64,000 nt of DNA. Origin: DASSBG01 sp035699085 (GTDB lineage: Bacteria > Pseudomonadota > Gammaproteobacteria > Xanthomonadales > Rhodanobacteraceae). Positions within the stretch are counted from its first letter, which is position 1. Each line of letters starts with the position of its first letter. Made by a program: the position numbers and the translations under genes. The stretch is from positions 7,436 through 71,435 of the forward strand of contig DASSBG010000047.1 of the NCBI GenBank assembly GCA_035699085.1. The letters run 5' to 3'. The notes under the pieces were generated by a model. It ran no database searches and had not been told where the DNA came from. It was given only the letters and a program-made list of their open reading frames with translations. Positions 9,191-17,554 of the stretch are shown here, one piece after another.

Positions 9191-10006
9191 ATGCAGCTGG
9201 GTGTGTTGGCGAACTTTGAACTGATCCTGGTGATCCTGGCGGCGATCAGCGGCCTGGTCTGGGCGGTCGACGCCGCGTTCTTCGCGCGCCGCCGCAAGCG
9301 CCGCGCCGAAGCCGGCGAGGAGGTGCGCGTCTCCTGGCTGGTGGAGTACTCGCGGTCGTTCTTCCCCGTGATCTTCGCGGTGTTGATCTTCCGCTCGTTC
9401 ATCGCCGAGCCCTTCCGCATACCCTCCGGCTCCATGATGCCGACGCTCGACGTCGGTGACTTCATCCTGGTCAACAAGTTTGCCTACGGGCTGCGCTGGC
9501 CGGTCATTGACGACAAGTTCATCGACATCGGCGAGCCCGAGCGTGGCGACGTGGTGGTGTTCCGCTACCCGCGCGACCCGACGCAGAACTGGATCAAACG
9601 CGTCGTCGGCCTGCCGGGAGACACCGTCACCTTCCGCGACAAGCACCTGTACATCAACGGCAACCTGGTGGAAGAGGGGCCGGCCAAGCCCTACAGTGAC
9701 GATGGCAGCAAGGAGTCATCGGCGATGGAGCAGGCCGGCACCGTGATTCGCACCGAGCATTTGGGCGACGTGAATCACAAAATCCTGCAAATCCCGGGCA
9801 TGCGCCGAAGCCCGGAGGGGACGTGGCGGGTTCCGCCGGGCTATTATTTCGTCATGGGCGACAATCGCGACGACAGCATGGACAGCCGCTACTGGGGGCT
9901 GCTGCCGGAAAAGAACCTGGTCGGCAAGGCGTTTCTGATCTGGCTGAGCTGGCGCGGGCTGGACCACGGCATCGCCTTTGGCCGCATCGGCACCATCATC
10001 AATTGA
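9191..10006 (+). CDS. lepB: Signal peptidase I
   Basis: 271 residues. It cleaves signal peptides from exported proteins at the periplasmic face of the inner membrane. Two N-terminal membrane segments (about 6-30 and 55-72) flank a basic cytoplasmic loop. PSGSMMPTL holds the catalytic Ser81 and NWIKRVVGLPGD holds the general-base Lys136. MGDNRDDSMDSRYWG is the conserved box E. It follows lepA closely, as in most gammaproteobacteria. Confidence 0.97.
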   Translation: MQLGVLANFELILVILAAISGLVWAVDAAFFARRRKRRAEAGEEVRVSWLVEYSRSFFPVIFAVLIFRSFIAEPFRIPSGSMMPTLDVGDFILVNKFAYGLRWPVIDDKFIDIGEPERGDVVVFRYPRDPTQNWIKRVVGLPGDTVTFRDKHLYINGNLVEEGPAKPYSDDGSKESSAMEQAGTVIRTEHLGDVNHKILQIPGMRRSPEGTWRVPPGYYFVMGDNRDDSMDSRYWGLLPEKNLVGKAFLIWLSWRGLDHGIAFGRIGTIIN

Positions 10007-10034
10007 CCATCGGGTCGCGTGGGGGAGGAAGCAC

Positions 10035-10412
10035 ATGAAACGGCAGCGCGGGCTGACCCTGATCGGGTTCGTATTCATCCTCATCATCGCCGCGTTCTTC
10101 GCCTTGATGGCGATGCGGCTGGTGCCGTCCTATGTCGAGTATTTCGGCGTGGTCAAGGCGATGAAGGCGGTGGCGCAGGAACCGGACGCGGCACAAAAGT
10201 CGCTGGCGGAAATCCAGCGCGACCTCGACTTCAAGGCCAGCTTCCAGTACGTCGACGACACCACCCTCGGCCACCAGACCGTGCGCGTGGATCGCAGCGG
10301 CGGCAAGGCCAACCTCGTCGTCGACTACAACAAGAAGGTGCACTTCCTCTACAACATCTCGTTCCTGCTGCACTTCGCCAAGACGGTGCCCTTGAGCGGG
10401 ACGCCTGGCTGA
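10035..10412 (+). CDS. DUF4845 family small membrane protein
   Basis: 125 residues from the ATG at 10035, preceded by GGAGGAAG. The N-terminus MKRQRGLTLIGFVFILIIAAFF is one membrane segment with a pseudopilin-like look (RGLTLIGF, compare RGFTLIE). A soluble alpha/beta part follows, presumably periplasmic. This gene regularly sits between lepB and rnc in Pseudomonas and Xanthomonads. Its function is not established. The prepilin resemblance lacks the usual Glu5, so pilin processing is doubtful. Confidence 0.85.
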   Translation: MKRQRGLTLIGFVFILIIAAFFALMAMRLVPSYVEYFGVVKAMKAVAQEPDAAQKSLAEIQRDLDFKASFQYVDDTTLGHQTVRVDRSGGKANLVVDYNKKVHFLYNISFLLHFAKTVPLSGTPG

Positions 10413-10442
10413 GGCGGCGGGCCTGAGGCCGGCGATCCGCGC

Positions 10443-11099
10443 ATGAAGCTGCTGGGCCATTGCTTCGCCGACGCCGGCTTGGCCACGCTGGCACTGACCC
10501 ACCGCAGCATGGGCCAGCCGCACAACGAGCGGCTCGAGTTCCTGGGCGACGCATTGCTCAACATGCTGGTCGCCGAAATGCTGTTCGAGACCTATCCGCG
10601 TGCAGACGAAGGCGCCCTCTCGCGCATGCGCGCGCAGCTCGTCAGTGGTGCGGCACTGGCGGACATGGCGCGGGAACTGGAGCTGGGTGCGCAACTCAAG
10701 CTGGGGCCGGGCGAGCTGAAAAGCGGCGGTTTCCGACGCGCCTCGATACTGGCGGACGCGCTTGAGGCGGCGATCGCCGCGGTCCATCTTGATGCCGGCT
10801 TCGCCACCTGCCGCGAGCGGGTGCGCGCGCTGTTCGGCTCGAGGGTCGAAGCCATCCACAAGCCGCGCAAGGATCCAAAATCGCGGTTGCAGGAGTGGCT
10901 GCAGGGCAAGGGGCTGCCTTTGCCCGAGTACCGGCTCGATGGCAGCCACGGCGAGGAGCATGCCAAGGTGTTCGAGGTGACCTGCCTGCTGGAGCAGCCG
11001 CAGGCGATGCAGTTCAGCGCCGACGGCGCCAGCCGACGGGTCGCCGAGCAGGCCGCCGCCGCCGCGGCGCTGGCGGCACTCGAGGGCGAATCGCGATGA
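10443..11099 (+). CDS. rnc: Ribonuclease III
   Basis: 218 residues. It cuts double-stranded RNA in rRNA precursor processing and mRNA decay. The RNase III signature NERLEFLGDALL spans 28-39 with catalytic Asp36, and ADALEAA carries the second acidic pair (Asp105, Glu108). A double-stranded-RNA-binding domain fills about 148-218 (DPKSRLQEWLQGKGLPLPEY...). The stop overlaps the era start (ATGA), so the two are translationally coupled. Confidence 0.97.
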   Translation: MKLLGHCFADAGLATLALTHRSMGQPHNERLEFLGDALLNMLVAEMLFETYPRADEGALSRMRAQLVSGAALADMARELELGAQLKLGPGELKSGGFRRASILADALEAAIAAVHLDAGFATCRERVRALFGSRVEAIHKPRKDPKSRLQEWLQGKGLPLPEYRLDGSHGEEHAKVFEVTCLLEQPQAMQFSADGASRRVAEQAAAAAALAALEGESR

Positions 11100-12040
11100 G
11101 CGCGGACGCAACCCGCTGCGGCCACGTCGCATTGCTTGGCCGGCCCAACGTGGGCAAGTCGACGTTGCTCAACGCCATGCTCGATTTCCACCTGAGCATC
11201 GTCGGGCCCAAGCCGCAAACCACGCGGCACCGGATCCTCGGCATTGTCACCGAGCCGCGCGGGCAGATCCTGTTCCTCGACACGCCGGGGCTGCACCGTG
11301 GCGCGCGCAAGGCCATGAACCGCAGCCTCAACCGTGCCGCGCGCCAGGCGCTGGACGAGGCCGAACTGGTGGTGCAGGTGGTCGAGGCCGGCCATTGGGA
11401 CGACGAAGACGAGGCGGTGTGGGCGGCAATCGAGCAGCACGAGTGCCCGCGCTTGCTGGCGGTGAACAAGGTCGACGCGCTGGCTGACAAGACCCGCTTG
11501 CTGCCCTTCGCGCAGCGGCTCAGTGAGACGCATGGCTTCGACGAGGTCCACTACATCAGCGCTCGCCGTGGGGAAGGACTCGACGGGCTCCGCGCCGGCA
11601 TCCTGGCGCGGCTGCCGCAGCGCGAGCCGATGTTCGACGCCGACGAAATGACCGACCGCAGCGAACGCTTCCTGGTCGCCGAACGGATCCGCGAGCAGTT
11701 GATGATGCGCCTGCAGCAGGAGCTGCCGTATGCGACGACGGTGGAGGTCGAGAGTTTCAGCGACCGGGACGACGGCCTGACCGAGATCGGCGCGGTGATC
11801 TGGGTGGAGCGCGCCGGCCAGAAGGGCATCGTGATCGGCGCGGGCGGCAAGCAGCTCAAGGCCATAGGCAGCGCCGCGCGCAGGACGATCGAGGCACTCC
11901 TCGACCGTCGCGTGCACCTGCGCCTGTGGGTCAAGGTGCGCGAGGGCTGGTCCGACGACGAGGCCAGCCTGCAGCGATTCGGGTATGGAGCGGGCGGGGA
12001 CCTTGAACGGGACCCGGGGCCCGGGACCCGGGACCCGTAG
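11096..12040 (+). CDS. era: GTPase Era (30S ribosome assembly)
   Basis: 314 residues; the start codon overlaps the rnc stop (ATGA). It binds the 3' end of 16S rRNA in 30S maturation. Motifs are GRPNVGKST (P-loop, 15-23), DTPG (G3) and NKVD (G4), followed by a C-terminal KH domain with the GAGG loop in IVIGAGGKQLKAIG. Era proteins normally end soon after KVREGWSDDE. Here about 15 extra residues, Gly/Pro/Arg/Asp-rich (...DPGPGTRDP), are encoded by an intergenic-type GGGACCCGG repeat that has become the 3' end of the gene. Confidence 0.96.
   Translation: MSADATRCGHVALLGRPNVGKSTLLNAMLDFHLSIVGPKPQTTRHRILGIVTEPRGQILFLDTPGLHRGARKAMNRSLNRAARQALDEAELVVQVVEAGHWDDEDEAVWAAIEQHECPRLLAVNKVDALADKTRLLPFAQRLSETHGFDEVHYISARRGEGLDGLRAGILARLPQREPMFDADEMTDRSERFLVAERIREQLMMRLQQELPYATTVEVESFSDRDDGLTEIGAVIWVERAGQKGIVIGAGGKQLKAIGSAARRTIEALLDRRVHLRLWVKVREGWSDDEASLQRFGYGAGGDLERDPGPGTRDP
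12009..12037. repeat. GGGACCCGG repeat forming the 3' end of era
   Basis: Three or four degenerate, self-complementary copies of GGGACCCGG lie in the last coding stretch of era, before a TAG. A related array lies in the fadN-fadA gap (60468-60550). The array could also fold as a hairpin at the end of the transcript. Confidence 0.6.
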
Positions 12041-12255
12041 AAGCAGGGCATTCGCCGCAGTCGGCGCGACGCGGGCGAGACCCGGCAAGGTAAAGCTGCG
12101 GCCTGTCGCGTGACCAGCGAAGCACAGATCAAACGCGCGTAAGCTTTGACGCGCGGCTGTTACCGCTCACCACCAAACCGCTCGCTGCGCACCACCATCA
12201 GCATCCGATGCAGCCCGCCGGCCCACGTCTCAGGTTTTTCCGTCCAACGGGTCCC

Positions 12256-12978
12256 ATGCGCATCCAACAGCAACCAGCGTTTGTCCTGCACGTGCGTCCC
12301 TGGCGCGAGACGAGCCTTCAGCTTGAGTGCCTGACGCGCGACCACGGGCGGCTGGGGGTGCTGGCGCGCGGCGCGCGGCGGGCGCGTGCACGATTGTCGC
12401 GCGCGCTGCTGGAGCCATTCCAGCCGCTGATGATCGACGTGTCCGGAGGTGGCGAACTTGTCACCCTGACCGCAGCCGAAGCAACCGCCAACGCGTTGCC
12501 GCTGCGGGGCCAGGCGCTGTGGTCGGGGCTGTACGTGAACGAGCTGCTGGTGCGCCTGGTCGCGCGCCAGGACCCGCATCCCGGCCTGCTGGAGCGCTAT
12601 GCCCGGACGCTGGCCAGCCTCGCCGAGGGAGGCGACATCGGCTGGACGCTGCGCCGCCTCGAACGTGACTTGCTGGCGAGCCTTGGCTACGCGCTGGAGT
12701 TGCGCCACGAGGCCGACAGTCGCGAGGCACTGGATCCTGCCGCCACCTATGTCTATGTTCCGGGCAGCGGCCCCATGCCCTGGCGCGGCCAGTCCGGCCT
12801 GCGCCTGCGCGGCGCCGACCTGCTGGCGCTGGCCGCCGACCACAAGCCCGACGCCGAAGGCCTGGTGGCGCTGCGCCGCCTGATGCGTGCGCTGATCGCC
12901 GAGCAGCTCGGCGACCGTGGCCTGCGCTCCTGGCAACTGGCCGCGTCGCTGCGCGCCACACCGGGCCGCAGCGACTAG
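12256..12978 (+). CDS. recO: DNA repair protein RecO
   Basis: 240 residues, the usual RecO size. The ATG at 12256 starts the conserved N-terminal OB fold (QQPAFVLHVRPWRETSLQLECLTRDHGRLGVLARGARR). A helical C-terminal domain follows (ELLVRLVARQDPHPGLLERYARTL...). RecO works with RecF and RecR to load RecA on SSB-coated DNA. It follows era after 215 bp, so it may have its own promoter. No ribosome site is evident. pdxJ, the usual downstream neighbour, is absent. Confidence 0.93.
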   Translation: MRIQQQPAFVLHVRPWRETSLQLECLTRDHGRLGVLARGARRARARLSRALLEPFQPLMIDVSGGGELVTLTAAEATANALPLRGQALWSGLYVNELLVRLVARQDPHPGLLERYARTLASLAEGGDIGWTLRRLERDLLASLGYALELRHEADSREALDPAATYVYVPGSGPMPWRGQSGLRLRGADLLALAADHKPDAEGLVALRRLMRALIAEQLGDRGLRSWQLAASLRATPGRSD

Positions 12979-13168
12979 CGCAGGCGGCGCTCGCGCCGCG
13001 CGCAGCGACCCCGCCATTCCTGCCCCGCCAGAGGCAGCCTCGCCGAGTGGCATTCCGGAGCTGCCAGATGCGGAATTGAAGATCCTGCGCTGGCCGTGTC
13101 GGGGTCGAGGCGTTTCCGGTTCCGCGGTTCGCACGGCCGGGGAACGACGGGCGAGGATTGCAGGATCG

Positions 13169-13966
13169 TCAGCCGAACTGCACGCTCAGCATGGAGATGG
13201 AGCCGCCGTCCATGCCTTCCACGGGGAACGTCACCGGCTCGCCCTCGACGCTGGCGCCGAGGACGTACAGCAGCGGCAGGTAGTGTTCCGGCGTCGGCAC
13301 CGACAGCTCGGCATCGCGGCCCAGCAGTTCGTAGTCGACCAGTGCCTGGTGGCTGCCCTGCAGCATCAGCTCGCGCGCCCTGGCTTCGAAGCGCAGGGCC
13401 CAGTCGAACGGCTCGGCAGGGTGGCGGCCCCAGGCGTAGGTATGCAGGTTGTGCACCACGTCGCCGCTGCCCATCAGCAGCACGCCTTCGTCGCGCAGTG
13501 GCCGCAGCAGCTGTCCCAGGTGGTAGTGGAACGCCGGCGGCCGGGTCTCGTCGATGCTCAGCTGCACCACCGGCACGTCCGCCTGCGGGAACACGTGGTG
13601 CAGCACCGACCAGGTGCCGTGGTCGAGCCCCCACGAGGTGTCGGCGCGCACCTCCAGCGGCTGCAGCAGCGTGCGCACGCGGCGCACCAGGCCGAGGTCG
13701 CCCGGCGCCGGGTACTGCACCTCGAACAACTCCCGCGGAAACCCGCCGAAATCGTGGATCGTGCGCGGCGCCGACACCGCCGTCAGCGCAGTGCCGGGCA
13801 GGTACCAGTGCGCCGACACCGACAGCACCGCGCGCGGCCGCGGCAGGCGCTGCCCGATCGCTTCCCAGGCCCGGCTCCACGCGCTGGGCTTGATGGCGTT
13901 CATCGGGTTGCCGTGGCCGAAGAAGATCGTCGGCATGCGCTGGCCGGTGCTGTGGGACTCGGACAT
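13169..13966 (-). CDS. DODA-type extradiol ring-cleavage dioxygenase (YgiD-like)
   Basis: 265 residues from the second of two adjacent ATGs (13966; 13969 also possible), which best fits the GGGAG site. It belongs to the LigB/YgiD family of metal-dependent dioxygenases acting on DOPA-like catechols. Metal-binding histidines are visible in FFGHGNPM, VSAHWY, GLDHGTWSVL and GSGDVVHNLH. No signal peptide is seen, so it is cytoplasmic. It lies 13 bp downstream of a response-regulator gene and is probably co-transcribed with it. The true substrate cannot be read from the sequence. Confidence 0.88.
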   Translation of the reverse strand: MSESHSTGQRMPTIFFGHGNPMNAIKPSAWSRAWEAIGQRLPRPRAVLSVSAHWYLPGTALTAVSAPRTIHDFGGFPRELFEVQYPAPGDLGLVRRVRTLLQPLEVRADTSWGLDHGTWSVLHHVFPQADVPVVQLSIDETRPPAFHYHLGQLLRPLRDEGVLLMGSGDVVHNLHTYAWGRHPAEPFDWALRFEARARELMLQGSHQALVDYELLGRDAELSVPTPEHYLPLLYVLGASVEGEPVTFPVEGMDGGSISMLSVQFG

Positions 13967-13979
13967 CATGAGGCTCCCG

Positions 13980-14747
13980 TCATGGTGGCTCGCGCGCCGC
14001 CGGCGCCGCGACTCGCTGTGCGTCATCCGGCTGCGGGAACTGCGCCCGGGTATCGGCCAGTATCGCGCCAAAGCGCGCCGACTGGGCGGCCGCGGAGCCG
14101 CCTGCCTCCAGCGCGCCCCGCAGCTCGCGCGCGGCACTGGCCAGCGCCGGCGCGCCGCAGAAGCCGGCCGAGGCGCACAGCCGATGCAGCCGCTCGTGCA
14201 GCACGGCCGGCCGGGTTGCCAGCGCCGGCCACTCGTCGCACCACTGCCGCAGCTCGCGCGCGAACAACCGGCGCAGTGCCTGCAGGTTGCCGGCGCCACC
14301 CGCGCTGTACAGCGCCGCCGCGTCGTCGCGAACCGCCTGGGCCAGCGGCGGCAGGTGGGATTGCAGCAGCTCGCGCAGCTGGCCGGTGGTGCAAGGCTTG
14401 GCCAGGGTGGCGGTGAAGCCGGCTGCCAGCGCCGCGCGGCGGCCACCGGGCGTCCAGTGCGCGCTGCTGGCTATGGCGCGGCTGTCGCGCGAGGCTGCGT
14501 CCGGGCGTTCCCGCAGGCGCCGCAGCAGCGCCGCGCCGGACAGCGACGGCAGCCGCCGGTCGATCAGCAGCAGGTCGAACAGCGTGCTGGTGGCCTCTGC
14601 AAGCGCGGCCTTGCCGTCGCCATGCACGGTGACCTCCGCGCCCAGCTCGCGCAGCGCGTCGTGCATGTAATGGCGACTGGGCGGATCGTCCTCCGCCAGC
14701 AGGATGCGGGCCGCCCGCTGCTTCGTGCAGGCCGAGGCTTGGGGCAT
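13980..14747 (-). CDS. Response regulator receiver protein with C-terminal Hpt-like domain
   Basis: About 255 residues. The receiver domain starts at ARILLAEDD (acidic pair), has the phospho-Asp in LLLIDRRLP, and has Lys in ATLAKP. The C-terminal helical part contains LHRLCASAGFCGA, a histidine phosphotransfer-like motif (H-x-L, with the usual Lys-Gly replaced by Cys-Ala). It has no DNA-binding domain. It may pass phosphate onward or be a remnant of a hybrid kinase. The start is uncertain: an ATG at 14789 in the same frame would overlap the start of the divergent ydbH gene. It is probably co-transcribed with the downstream dioxygenase. Confidence 0.75.
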   Translation of the reverse strand: MPQASACTKQRAARILLAEDDPPSRHYMHDALRELGAEVTVHGDGKAALAEATSTLFDLLLIDRRLPSLSGAALLRRLRERPDAASRDSRAIASSAHWTPGGRRAALAAGFTATLAKPCTTGQLRELLQSHLPPLAQAVRDDAAALYSAGGAGNLQALRRLFARELRQWCDEWPALATRPAVLHERLHRLCASAGFCGAPALASAARELRGALEAGGSAAAQSARFGAILADTRAQFPQPDDAQRVAAPAAREPP

Positions 14748-14787
14748 TGGACTGGCATTGGGTTGCACCGTGGCAGAATGCCCGCGC

Positions 14788-16788
14788 ATGAGGTGGCGAT
14801 CAAGCCTGACGGCGTGCTGCATTCTGCTGGTATTGTGCGCGCCGGCGCGGGCCGCGGTGCATGTACAGGCGGGGCTGCTGACGCTGCCCGGCGTGACGGC
14901 GCAGCATGTGGATCTGCGTCTCGAGGAGAATACGGCGGGGCCGCCGCAGCTGTCCCTGCAGATTGGCAGCCTGGACGTGGCGGTGCTCGGCTGGCGGGGC
15001 GTCGGCCTGTCTTTCGAAGGCAGCCTGGCGCGCCTGCAGGCGACGCGCTGGCAGGTGAAGGGCGAGCTCGCGTTGTCCTCCACGCCCGGTGGCGCGCTGC
15101 GCCAGGCTCGCATGACGGCCATCCTTGATCGCGACGCCAATACCGCGCAGGTGGTGCTCGATGCCGGCACCACCGACCTCGACATTGCCATGCCGCTGGA
15201 CCAGCCCAGCCACCTGCAGATCGACGCAAGCCAGCTGCCGCTGGCCTGGGCGCAGGGCGTGCTGGAGCGCATCTGGAAAGCGGGCAAGCTCGGCAAGGGC
15301 AGCGTCGACGCACGGCTGTCGCTGGATGCCGGTGACGATGCGGTGCGCAGCGCCGGCAACTTTACCCTGCATTCGGCGGCATTCGACTCGAGCAGCGGCA
15401 CGCTGGCGGCGCAGGCGCTGGACGGGCGCGGCAAATGGCGGCTGCAGACAGCCGGCAGGCGGTCGAGCATCGAGGTGGACGCCACGCTGCAGGGCGGCCA
15501 GCTGCTGCTCGGGCCGCTCTACGCGGCGTTGCCGGACCACGCCAGCCAGGTGCACCTGCAGGCCGACTTTGCTCCGGGCAGCGTGCGCCTGTCATCAGTG
15601 CGCTTCAACGACGGCGATGCGCTTGGGCTGCGCGGCAGCATGGCCTTCACGTCGGACGGGGAGGTGACCGCGGTCGACATCGAGGCGATCGAGGCGCGCT
15701 TGCCTCAGGCCCTGCAGCGCTATGCCCGGTCGTGGCTGCAGACCCTTGGTTTCGGCGACGTCAGCAGCGACGGCCTGCTGTCCGGCAGCCTCGACTACAG
15801 CGGCGGCGCCCTGCGCAGCTTCAGGCTCAACGCGTCGGACCTGGATCTGGCAGATGCCGGCGGCCGCATCGCGGTCCGTGGCATGAACGGCGGCTTCGAC
15901 TGGCGCGCCAGCGGCAGCCGCGACCCGACGACACTGGCCTGGCGGGGCCTGCGCCTGTGGTCGTTGCCGCTCGGCCCGGCGCATACCAGGTGGCAAAGCC
16001 GCGACGGCATGGTGCGGCTGGCGGCGCCGGTGGGCATACCGCTGCTCGGCGGCCAGCTGCGCCTGCAGCAACTCGACTGGAGCCCGGTGTCGCGCCAGCA
16101 CCTTGGCGTTTCGCTGGCCGTCACGGGCGTCAGCATGCCGGCGTTGTCGAAAACCCTGGGCTGGCCGCAATTCCAGGGCACGCTCGCCGGGGCGATCCCG
16201 GCGCTGCATTACCACGGCGAGCAGGTCGACCTTGAGGGCGGACTGTCGCTGCACGTGTTCGGCGGCTTCATCGACGTTACCGATCTGTCGCTGCAGCGAC
16301 CCTTTGAGGCCGCGCCGCTGCTGCAGGCCGACATCGCGCTGCGCGACCTCGACCTGCAGGCGGTCACCAGCACCTTCAAGGTGGGCAGCATGACCGGGCG
16401 GCTGGACGGCGCGATCAAGGGCTTGCGGCTGCTGGCATGGAAGCCGGTGGCTTTTGATGCGTCGCTGCATGCGGACGGCGGGCGCATCAGCCAGCGCGCC
16501 ATCGACAGCCTCAGCCAGCTGGGCGGTGGCCTCGCCGGTGGCCTGCAGTCGGCGGTGCTGAAAATTTTCGACAGCTTCGGCTACTCCGCCTTCGGCCTCA
16601 GTTGCCGGCTGCAGAACGAGGTGTGCCAGATGGGCGGAATCGAGCCGGTCGACGGCGGCTACACTATCGTGGAAGGCCGTGGCCTGCCGCACATCGAGGT
16701 GATCGGCCACCAGCGCGCGGTGGACTGGCCGACGCTGGTTGCACGGCTGAAGGCCGCCAGCAAGGGCGGTGGGCCAACGGTTCACTAG
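14788..16788 (+). CDS. ydbH: YdbH-like AsmA-family envelope protein
   Basis: 666 residues with an N-terminal signal or anchor segment (LTACCILLVLCAPARA). The rest is beta-rich repeating sequence of the AsmA/TamB type. The C-terminal third matches the YdbH domain in character (GLQSAVLKIFDSFGYSAFGLSCRLQNEVCQMGG, then YTIVEGRGLPHIEVIGH). In E. coli YdbH is one of three AsmA-like proteins implicated in phospholipid transfer to the outer membrane, with the lipoprotein YnbE and the periplasmic protein YdbL. Here ydbL follows after 69 bp with no room for ynbE. It is shorter than E. coli YdbH (879). Divergent from the response regulator gene, with nearly overlapping starts. Confidence 0.8.
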   Translation: MRWRSSLTACCILLVLCAPARAAVHVQAGLLTLPGVTAQHVDLRLEENTAGPPQLSLQIGSLDVAVLGWRGVGLSFEGSLARLQATRWQVKGELALSSTPGGALRQARMTAILDRDANTAQVVLDAGTTDLDIAMPLDQPSHLQIDASQLPLAWAQGVLERIWKAGKLGKGSVDARLSLDAGDDAVRSAGNFTLHSAAFDSSSGTLAAQALDGRGKWRLQTAGRRSSIEVDATLQGGQLLLGPLYAALPDHASQVHLQADFAPGSVRLSSVRFNDGDALGLRGSMAFTSDGEVTAVDIEAIEARLPQALQRYARSWLQTLGFGDVSSDGLLSGSLDYSGGALRSFRLNASDLDLADAGGRIAVRGMNGGFDWRASGSRDPTTLAWRGLRLWSLPLGPAHTRWQSRDGMVRLAAPVGIPLLGGQLRLQQLDWSPVSRQHLGVSLAVTGVSMPALSKTLGWPQFQGTLAGAIPALHYHGEQVDLEGGLSLHVFGGFIDVTDLSLQRPFEAAPLLQADIALRDLDLQAVTSTFKVGSMTGRLDGAIKGLRLLAWKPVAFDASLHADGGRISQRAIDSLSQLGGGLAGGLQSAVLKIFDSFGYSAFGLSCRLQNEVCQMGGIEPVDGGYTIVEGRGLPHIEVIGHQRAVDWPTLVARLKAASKGGGPTVH

Positions 16789-16857
16789 CCGGAGCGCCGC
16801 TCTGGCTATCATGGCGGCACACGCTGGACGCGATACAGGTCCCCGAGGAGAATCCGC

Positions 16858-17484
16858 ATGCGCAAGGTTGGCGTCGTACTGTTTGCCGCACTGGCCGTGG
16901 TCATCGCCGGCTGCGTCACCATCAACGTGTACTTCCCGGCGGCCGCCGCGGAGCAGGCGGCCAGGAAATTCATCGGCCACGTCATCAACGCGCCGGGCGA
17001 GCTGCCGCCGAGTTCATCGTCGGCGCCGGACGAGCCGTCCTCCGAGCCATTGCCCGCCGGCGCGGCCTCTGCGTACCCGCCGCTGTCGCTGGTCGACCTG
17101 CTGATCCCGGCGGCGCATGCGGCCGAGCAGGCCGACATCCGGATCAGCACGCCGCGGATCGAGGCGCTGCGCGCACGCATGCGTGCCCGCTTCCAGTCGC
17201 GTCTGAAACCGCTGCTCGACTCCGGCGCCATCGGCTTCACGCACGACGGCCTGGTCGCGCTGCACGATGCAGGCGCCGTGCCACTGGCGCAGCGCAACCA
17301 GGTGCGCCAGCTCATCGCCGAGGAAAACGCGGATCGCAAACAGGTCTACCAGCAGGTGGCGGTGGCCAATGGCCATGCCGAGTGGGAGCCGAAAATCCAG
17401 GCCACCTTCGCCCGCGAGTGGATCAACGAGGCACACGGCGGCTGGTATTATCAGAACGCTGCCGGCGACTGGTTGCGCAAGTAA
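16858..17484 (+). CDS. ydbL: YdbL family (DUF1318) lipoprotein
   Basis: 208 residues; a GAGGAGA ribosome site precedes the ATG. The signal peptide ends VVIAGC, so Cys19 is a likely lipidated residue. The mature N-terminus CVTINVYFPAAAAEQAA is typical of DUF1318 lipoproteins. A low-complexity Ser/Pro linker (about 58-72) follows. The C-terminal half (SGAIGFTHDGLVALHDAG...EENADRKQVYQQVAVANG...EWINEAHGGWYYQNAAGDWLRK) is the YdbL domain. E. coli YdbL has a plain signal peptide, so here the YnbE-like lipoprotein and YdbL roles may be merged (inference). Confidence 0.82.
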   Translation: MRKVGVVLFAALAVVIAGCVTINVYFPAAAAEQAARKFIGHVINAPGELPPSSSSAPDEPSSEPLPAGAASAYPPLSLVDLLIPAAHAAEQADIRISTPRIEALRARMRARFQSRLKPLLDSGAIGFTHDGLVALHDAGAVPLAQRNQVRQLIAEENADRKQVYQQVAVANGHAEWEPKIQATFAREWINEAHGGWYYQNAAGDWLRK

Positions 17485-17554
17485 CCGCACGCCACCCACC
17501 CATTCTCCGTCGTCGGCGCCCGCACGGGCACCGACGGTGCCGCTGTTTGCGACC

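Noticed and set aside
10035..10412. A type IV pilin or minor pseudopilin
   Set aside because: The RGLTLIGF start resembles a prepilin, but the Glu at position 5 is missing and the protein fits the lepB-linked DUF4845 family.
12146..12334. Small plus-strand frame between era and recO
   Set aside because: Most of it overlaps recO in another frame; it is composition-driven and has no supporting motif.
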